Shown here: piece after piece, positions 58,015 through 64,000 of the stretch
Numbering within the stretch: the first letter of the stretch is position 1
Layout: every line of letters starts with the position of its first letter
Notes under the pieces: generated by a model
Databases searched by the model: none
Seen by the model: only the letters and a program-made list of their open reading frames with translations
What the model was told of the DNA's origin: nothing
Source of the DNA: Oenanthe sinensis
Taxonomy: Eukaryota > Streptophyta > Magnoliopsida > Apiales > Apiaceae
Direction of reading: 5' to 3'
Assembly: GCA_028671895.1 (NCBI GenBank)
Contig: CM053794.1
Span: 17,098,501 to 17,162,500, forward strand
Length of the DNA stretch: 64,000 bases
Translations under genes and position numbers: made by a program

Positions 58015-59750
58015 TGTTGGAGATTACGAAGCTGTATGAATAGTAATCATGATAACTCAACACTAGAACAGGACAAGTAAATAATACTACGCCTACACAG
58101 AAATCAGGAAGAATTGAAGACAGGGCAGATACAGTGAATCAAGACATTAGAAGAAGTTTTGAAGTCTACTATAGGTCACTGAAAGAAGTTCATTTATATG
58201 TTCATGCCTCAGTGAAGAACAATGTTTAAAGACTTTCAGGGTTTCAGAAGTGTTGAAGATTCAGTATAGCAGTGCCACTAAAAGATTTCAGTGTAACAAC
58301 ATTGATTGAAGATAGACAGTGTTCGAAGTATAGGAATCTAGAAGAATTGAAGATATGGTAAAGACAAGTGTCTAAGTATCAGAAAAGATTCCAGTGAAGT
58401 TACAGTGTTTATTGACAGTCAGTGTTCGAAGCAATGAAGTTGCTGCAAACTTAACAATGCAAGTAAAGCAATAATACGAAGACCTGGATCGAAGTTAGTC
58501 GTCTGTGAACCAGACCAGTTGCACTAGGCGTCAGCAGTCTGTGAAAGGAATCTGAGTATTAACTATAGAAGAATTGTTAAGTTGAAGAACGTACTTGAAA
58601 AGAACGATTATTTATTAAGGTACGAAAAGTAATTTGTAGAGGCTACAGCTAAACAGCTAAACAGCTAACAGCTAACAGCCAAACAGATAAACAGCTCAAA
58701 GGGTGCAGGGTGCAAAGTGTCACAACCTTGGTACGAAAAGTGAAAGTTTCTGTACTACAGTCGAAGAACAGGAACAACTCAGGGTACAGGGTGTAATGCG
58801 ACAAGACTTTGATACAAGAAATGGAAGTTGGGAAACTTCAGTCAAGCAATGAAAAGAGGGTCAAAGTGCAGTGGCTAAACAGCACTTTGACCATGAATGT
58901 TATTCACGCGCATGACTTAGTTTCTTCCAACAATTTTCTTGGCGCCACTCATTCCTTCACAGTGAATGCAATGTAGCTGGCGCCACTCAACTTCACTCTG
59001 GAGCTAAACTTATTCAAGACGCCACTTATTTTTGTACAGAGCAAGCACTGTATAAGGCGCCACTTGAATACTTGGAGCCACTCAATTTATTCAAGGCACC
59101 ACTAAATTCAATACAGGGTATCAGCTGTGTAAGGCGCCACTCAGCCCTTAGCCAATCAAATTACAGCAGCTACTTTATTGATTTAAAGTCTACACCAATT
59201 AAAAAGGAGGTCAGCCACTCATTCGAGGAGTCGTCTTCTTCAACACAAAAATGTAGAGAGCAGCTATGGCCGGAGCAAGAGAATAAATTATACACACTCA
59301 TACCTTGCTCCTGGTCAGATATTAGGACCCGTTTCTTTAATGAAAAATGCTCAGGGCTCCTAGATATCACTCCCTACGGACTCAGTTTTTCCTTGTACTA
59401 ATTTAGATATATTTGTATAGGAACTGAGCCTTATATTTTTGTGTTAGTAGCAAAGAATTAATTTATTCTTTGGAAGCCAGTTAATTTTAACTGGGTGTAG
59501 CAAAACCCTCTGGGATTAATACGAGAGTAATATTCCCGGAAACTTGTCTCCATAATTTACCTGCTAATTTTCTTGAACATGATTGATTTATCCAGACTCA
59601 CAGAAAATTAGTAGGCAGTTCACCTAAACACTACAAATGGCCAAACCCACTCTGAAGCAATAATTTATTTATCCGCAAATTCCGAAAAGAATTTAAATTA
59701 TTGTGAATATCGTATTCAACCCCCCTTCTACGATATTTCGGGACCTAACA
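58015..59750 (+). repeat. 5' LTR of the inner family-H element
   Basis: 1736 bp, starts TGTTGGAGATTACG and ends CGGGACCTAACA. Homologous to 3954-5656 (reverse), 6434-7050 and 56420-57358. GGCGCCAC motifs cluster at 58935-59145. A 109-codon open frame at 59072-59401 inside it has no domain and lies across the motif cluster. The 3' LTR is beyond the window. Confidence 0.9.
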
Positions 59751-59752
59751 AT

Positions 59753-59764
59753 TGGTATCAGAGC
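59753..59764 (+). other. Primer-binding site, initiator tRNA-Met
   Basis: TGGTATCAGAGC, two bases after the LTR end at 59750. Perfect match, as in element M. Confidence 0.93.
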
Positions 59765-59849
59765 CACGCTGGTTGATATACAAATCAGGATCCGTAACCC
59801 AGTGAAGCTCAGGGTGTCGAAGCTGTTTGGACTTAAATGTTTAGAGGCC

Positions 59850-60270
59850 TTGTTAAATAAGTTTGATTATAAACTTTTAATAAGTTTATTTTATAAACTT
59901 TATAAAATTTATTTTATAAACTTTTACTAGTTTATGTTATAAATTTTAATTAGTTTATTTTGTAAATCTAGTATTAAATTTCTTTTATAAACTTTTGTAA
60001 AATTTGTTTTATAAACTTTTACAAGTTTATATTATAAATTTTAATTAGTTTATTTTATAAACTTAATATTAAATTTATTTCATAAACTTTTATAAAATTT
60101 GTTTTATAAACTTTTATTAGTTTATTTTATAAATTTTATTTAGTTTATTTTATAAATTATAAATTAAATTTATTTTATAAACTTTTATAAAATTTATTAT
60201 ATAAGCTTTTATAAGTTTATGTTATAAATTTTTTTAAATTAGTTTATCTTATAAATTTTAAAATAAAGTT
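59850..60270. repeat. 95-bp AT-rich tandem repeat in the leader
   Basis: AAATTTTAATTAG-type landmarks recur at 59941, 60036, 60131 and 60226, a steady 95-bp period over about 4.4 units. The unit is built from TTTTATAAACTTTTA and AGTTTATTTTATAAA, themselves partly self-complementary. Confidence 0.92.
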
Positions 60271-60354
60271 TATAATTTATATTTATTAAACATTTATACA
60301 TGGTCCATTTTCTAACTACTCGACCAAGTACAGTGAATAGCTTGTCAAATGAAT

Positions 60355-60605
60355 TTGCAGGAAAGTCACGCGCGCAGAATTTCTTTGTTGCGCCTAGCTG
60401 GTGACTTTCACGCGCGGCGCCACAAACAGCAACACTTGACTTGTTCATTTGTTACTCGAGTTGCGCCTCTCCTCTGTATTCGATGTACGCAGCGCCACTC
60501 AGCACATCTTGACTTAGCAAATTCACTCCGTTGTGTTGCGCCTGTACAGGGGCTCAACTGTACAGGCGCCACTCACTTAAAAGACTAGGCGCCACTCACC
60601 CATAA
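60355..60605. repeat. GCGCC-motif cluster and hairpin in the leader
   Basis: At least six TTGCGCC or GGCGCCAC cores in 250 bp, outside the LTR. Arms at 60538-60549 and 60558-60569 (GCGCCTGTACAG) form a perfect 12-bp inverted repeat with an 8-base loop. Confidence 0.85.
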
Positions 60606-60839
60606 TATCAGTTTGGTACCCCAAGTTTTGTACTCTTTAATTTTTATTTTAGATCTATTTATTTTTCCAGAAAATTTAAAATTCTTGAAAACTAAAATTT
60701 TTCTTAAATATTAATTTACGATATTTTAATTTTTAAGAAAATTCGAAATTCTTGAAAATTAATTTGTTGTATATTTTTATTTTTGATTAATTTATTTTCT
60801 AAGAAAATTAAAAATTCTGTAAATCTAAATTTTTCTTAA

Positions 60840-61930
60840 ATAATAATTCGAGGGTGCTCAAGGGGTTTGTAGATGAAGATTTTTCCGGGTATTGAAGACA
60901 ACAGAGATTGACTGAAGGTTATCCAATGAAGATTATTCTAGAACAGACTGAAGAAATAGTGGTTCTAATTTCCTCAGAGGTTTACTCCATAGGATCCCAC
61001 TAATATTTTGGAAGCTGCAAAAGAAGAGATTAATTTGGGTACAGGTTTTGGTTAATTTGAGTTGTATTTTTGGATGAAAAATCTTAGGGGTTGAAGTAGT
61101 GAAGGAGAACAGACTGGACAACCTGGAATCTCTGTACAAGCCATAAAAGATTATTCTACAGGGAGATTACAGGAAGTTCGTGCTAACACTGCAGATCATC
61201 TAGAACGTAAGGATACAGCCAACAGGGATTTAAGGATACAACCACATTGTCTGTAAAAGACCTGTATGTGTTGAAAGCCTATGAACTAGAACAAGAGCTG
61301 AAGAAGATAATATTTGGTAAAGCAGGTTGTTAGCATATCCACTGTATTTGTGACTCAGGAACCAAATTTGATTGAAGTCAAGGTTGAGAACCTCTGAACA
61401 GAAATGAAATGATCCTAGAAGCTGAATTGAAGATGTTGTAGCTCGAGGTAGTGGTCAAGGTGTTGCATGTGAATTTGACACTTTGGAATAACTTGAGAAC
61501 TGGACTACAAGTCAAGCCTGCAGGGCAAATGGAAGTTCAGTGACATCAGATTCAGACGGAATCCCAATTCTTAATCTAAGGTCATTACCTATAGATTCCA
61601 TGAAGGAGTTTTTCAAGAACAGTTCAAGAGGCGGTTGCAAGACAGGGATGGTTTATATTTGAAAGACAAGATCAGAGGTTTGCTACACAGTTTGAAGAAG
61701 CCTGTATAAGCAAAAGATGACAGACACTATGTTGGGTTGTAGCAGAAATCTCAAGCATTAGTGAGGATGCAGCAAGTGAAAGCATTTATTGATGAAGTTA
61801 AATGCAAGGTTGATTCTATCAGTGACAGTGGTGAACCAAATGGACATCTGGCATCAATGACCATCACTGGAGATGAATCACTAAGCACTTCAAAGGTACA
61901 CTTTCTAACTAGTATACGTTTATCTAATTC
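60840..61930 (+). pseudogene. Degraded gag of the inner family-H element
   Basis: Mostly unreadable, but at 61258-61330 DLYVLKAYELEQELKK matches the end of the UBN2 gag region (compare EKLYGVLKTYELE in element M). A short open stretch follows at 61761-61949 with an acidic tail. No zinc knuckle is recognisable. Frames change repeatedly. Confidence 0.65.
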
Positions 61931-62780
61931 AGAACTGTATGTTTATTAGGTTTTGAAATGTATTATATTCATGACAGCATGTTAGCATCTTAGGACTTAA
62001 ATGCTTAATTGATTGCTAAGAATAAGATTGCATGCTAGGATTCATGAGTTTAATTAGTACATTTCATACTTGATCTTATTTACAGTAAAATGAATATCTA
62101 GAATTAGATAGGGTGTTCTAGACGGTTAGGTGTATCCCTAAACATTTGCTGGAACTTGATTTAAATCTTCTGTGGTTTAATACCTCTGCTAATGTTGTGA
62201 AAATTGCTAATAGATAAACAGGTCATAGATCAGATTTTATTTGTTCTTCATGACAAATGACTTGTTAAGTGTATGTAGAATTTGATATTGCTCATAATGT
62301 CTTATTCAAATATTCTGCATATTCTTAAAATTGTTTATGTGCTTATTTTCACATGATTTGCTCTCGATCACATAGTTGCTCTTAAATGCTATATTAGATC
62401 ATGTATTGCTTGTTAGGGATAAAAGGAATAAAAGATGGTAGAATTATCTTAGTCAGTAAAATTGTAGATTCGAAGCTTAATCTAAAACTGACTTAGGTAA
62501 TTAGAGATAGTTAAAAATGTTAGACAACGACAGAAATGGATTAGACAGAATTAGTAATTAATTTGTTAGTTCTTCTATCCATTTGCTTTTATGCATATTG
62601 AAGCTGTTGTTACCACTGATAATATCTCTAACCCATCTGGACTCAATTAAAATTGAGTACCAAGAAGCTTAATCATTTATGATTGTAGAGTATGTAACGA
62701 AAGACAAAAGTTATGTGACTTCGTGACATTTACTGTTCGAGGCATATGATTAAGATTAAGCTCTACTATCACAACTGGTT
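61931..62780 (+). other. Spacer between gag and protease relics, shared with element H
   Basis: No open frame. From 62434 on it is collinear with the reverse complement of 43018 down to about 42560, so the two copies share this non-coding stretch. It separates gag from protease, where intact elements have continuous coding sequence, and so is probably an old insertion inherited by this subfamily. Confidence 0.6.
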
Positions 62781-64000
62781 GAGAAGGCCTCCCCGATGGT
62801 AACCTTTGGAGATGACAGCAAAGGATGTACAAGGGATATGGCCATCATGTGTTAAGAACTGTCATCAATGGAAGCAACTTACTTGTGGAAGGAATTAAGC
62901 ACTAAAGGGCACTAGGGAATTCTTTTTCAAGGGTTTTCTGGAAAGGTGTTTGATCTCAAGCAAGACGGTTGGAAGCTTACTCTAATCTGAGTGAGAATAT
63001 TTGTTCGTAGCTGACATGGATTTTGGATGCAAAGGTGAAGTCAACTTTTTAGTGAAGCTTCATCAATGAAGAGTTAGCTATGGCAAAAGAAGCTCTCACA
63101 CTTGTCAGTCTACAAGGCAATGGATTCTTTGTTAAAAGATGAAATTGGTGAGAGGACTGCTTCATTTGGAATTCAATTCAGAAGGACATGTTGAAGTGTG
63201 TCACATAGGGAAGTCAATGAAAACATCACACTGAAGGAAAGTCATATGCTTAGTGGTGATTGAAATTGGTAACCCTAATTACAAATTAGTGATGTTCAAG
63301 CATTCAACAGACAAAATGTCACAAATGGTGATTGATCAAATAGGAAGATCAAGTTGGAAACAATTGGTAAGCTGTGAGAACTTTGAAGTCAGATATTGGA
63401 ACTGCATTTCGCGAGTGAAGTTCTAAATGAAGTCTGCACTGAAAAAGTATTTGGAAGCTGAAGCAATTAACACAGCATGTTGCTTTATTCAACAAGATCG
63501 TGAAAAGACATCATTTGAGTTAATGGCCAACCAGAAGCAAACACTGAAGCTCTTTCGTGTGTTTGGAGAGAATTGATTTTTAATGAAGATTTATTTGAGT
63601 ATCTTGACAAGAAGTTAAGACTAATGGAACAATTCTCCTCGGCTACTCAGAAGTGATTAAAAGTCTGAATGTAATGAATATCTACACCAAGCTCTCAGGC
63701 ATTCAAGTGAACGACTATTCTGAATCTTTGACAAATTCAGATACTGATGTTGAAGCTGAAGTTGCAGAAGGAATCAATGACAATGATGATGATTCAGATC
63801 CTGTTAGTGGAAATCCGCTGTATAAAGTGAAGGATCATCAACACATCCTAACAGCAACTCAGGGGGAGCAAATGAAAGAGGGATCTACTAGTCATGCTCA
63901 ACAATGAAGATCAAAGTATTTCATTAAGAACAGTTCTGCCAAGACAAAAGGTTTGAAGTCAAATTCTATCCTGGAGTCTCGTTCTTAGTGATCCGGATTC
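62781..64000 (+). pseudogene. Degraded copia protease-integrase-linker, runs off the window
   Basis: Fragments in changing frames: MVTFGDDSKG near 62800; a GAG-preintegrase scrap around 63070-63130 (WQKKLSHL-like); an integrase stretch 63440-63570 ending in the RVFGE region; an Asp/Asn-rich linker at 63770-63800; and, at the very end, the ...LSDPDS entry to RT at about 63980-64000. The collinear copy is 41460-42560 on the minus strand. No intact catalytic site. Confidence 0.75.

Overview
This window looks like nuclear DNA of a dicot plant with a large, repeat-rich genome. It is AT-rich, is made almost entirely of LTR retrotransposons that prime from initiator-tRNA-Met (the TGGTATCAGAGC site recurs), and holds one clear host gene, a plant-specific LOB-domain transcription factor with a likely 5'UTR intron. 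I see no prokaryotic features, tRNA, rRNA or CRISPR. Species cannot be named from this sequence alone.

Layout. (1) 1-3048: decayed plus-strand Ty1/copia pol, then an AT-rich tail. (2) 3954-43018: an old minus-strand copia element of the SIRE/Maximus type ('element H'). Its 3' LTR is at 3954-5656, a polypurine tract follows, then a presumed ORF3 relic to 8867; its pol relic lies far away at about 39960-43018. Two complete retrotransposons inserted into it 46 bp apart separate these parts. (3) 8868-23732: 'element M', a complete plus-strand SIRE/Maximus-type element of 14.9 kb with 1.25-kb LTRs, CTAAG target duplication, PBS, gag, pol, a very large third ORF and PPT. Every ORF carries stops. 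(4) 23789-37925: 'element G', a complete minus-strand Ty3/gypsy-derived element of 14.1 kb with GAGGG target duplication, giant 5.2-5.35-kb LTRs that are almost identical, and a decayed 3.6-kb interior. (5) 43019-48392: minus-strand gag/protease, ORF3 and LTR scraps, between which a 0.47-kb copy of the 3' end of the nearby LOB-domain gene is trapped. (6) 49100-51230: the LOB-domain gene itself. (7) 51230-54450: intergenic DNA with one LTR-like promoter block. (8) 54450-56405: minus-strand Tork-type copia relic. (9) 56420-64000: two nested plus-strand relatives of element H; the inner one runs off the window with leader tandem repeats and heavily frameshifted gag-pol.

How it fits together. Nothing in the retrotransposons appears able to make its own full protein set. 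The two complete copies have young-looking LTRs around broken coding regions, so they were probably mobilised in trans. The most interesting signals are: an LTR promoter module (a shared 16-mer plus GATCGA arrays) duplicated inside element M in front of a TATA box and ORF3; a host LOB-domain gene fragment wedged between retrotransposon gag and a PBS; a gypsy element with young 5-kb LTRs but an eroded core; a 0.6-kb inverted repeat of LTR DNA that could fold into a long hairpin; and the recurrence, in unrelated LTR families, of family-specific arrays of short CG-containing near-palindromes.
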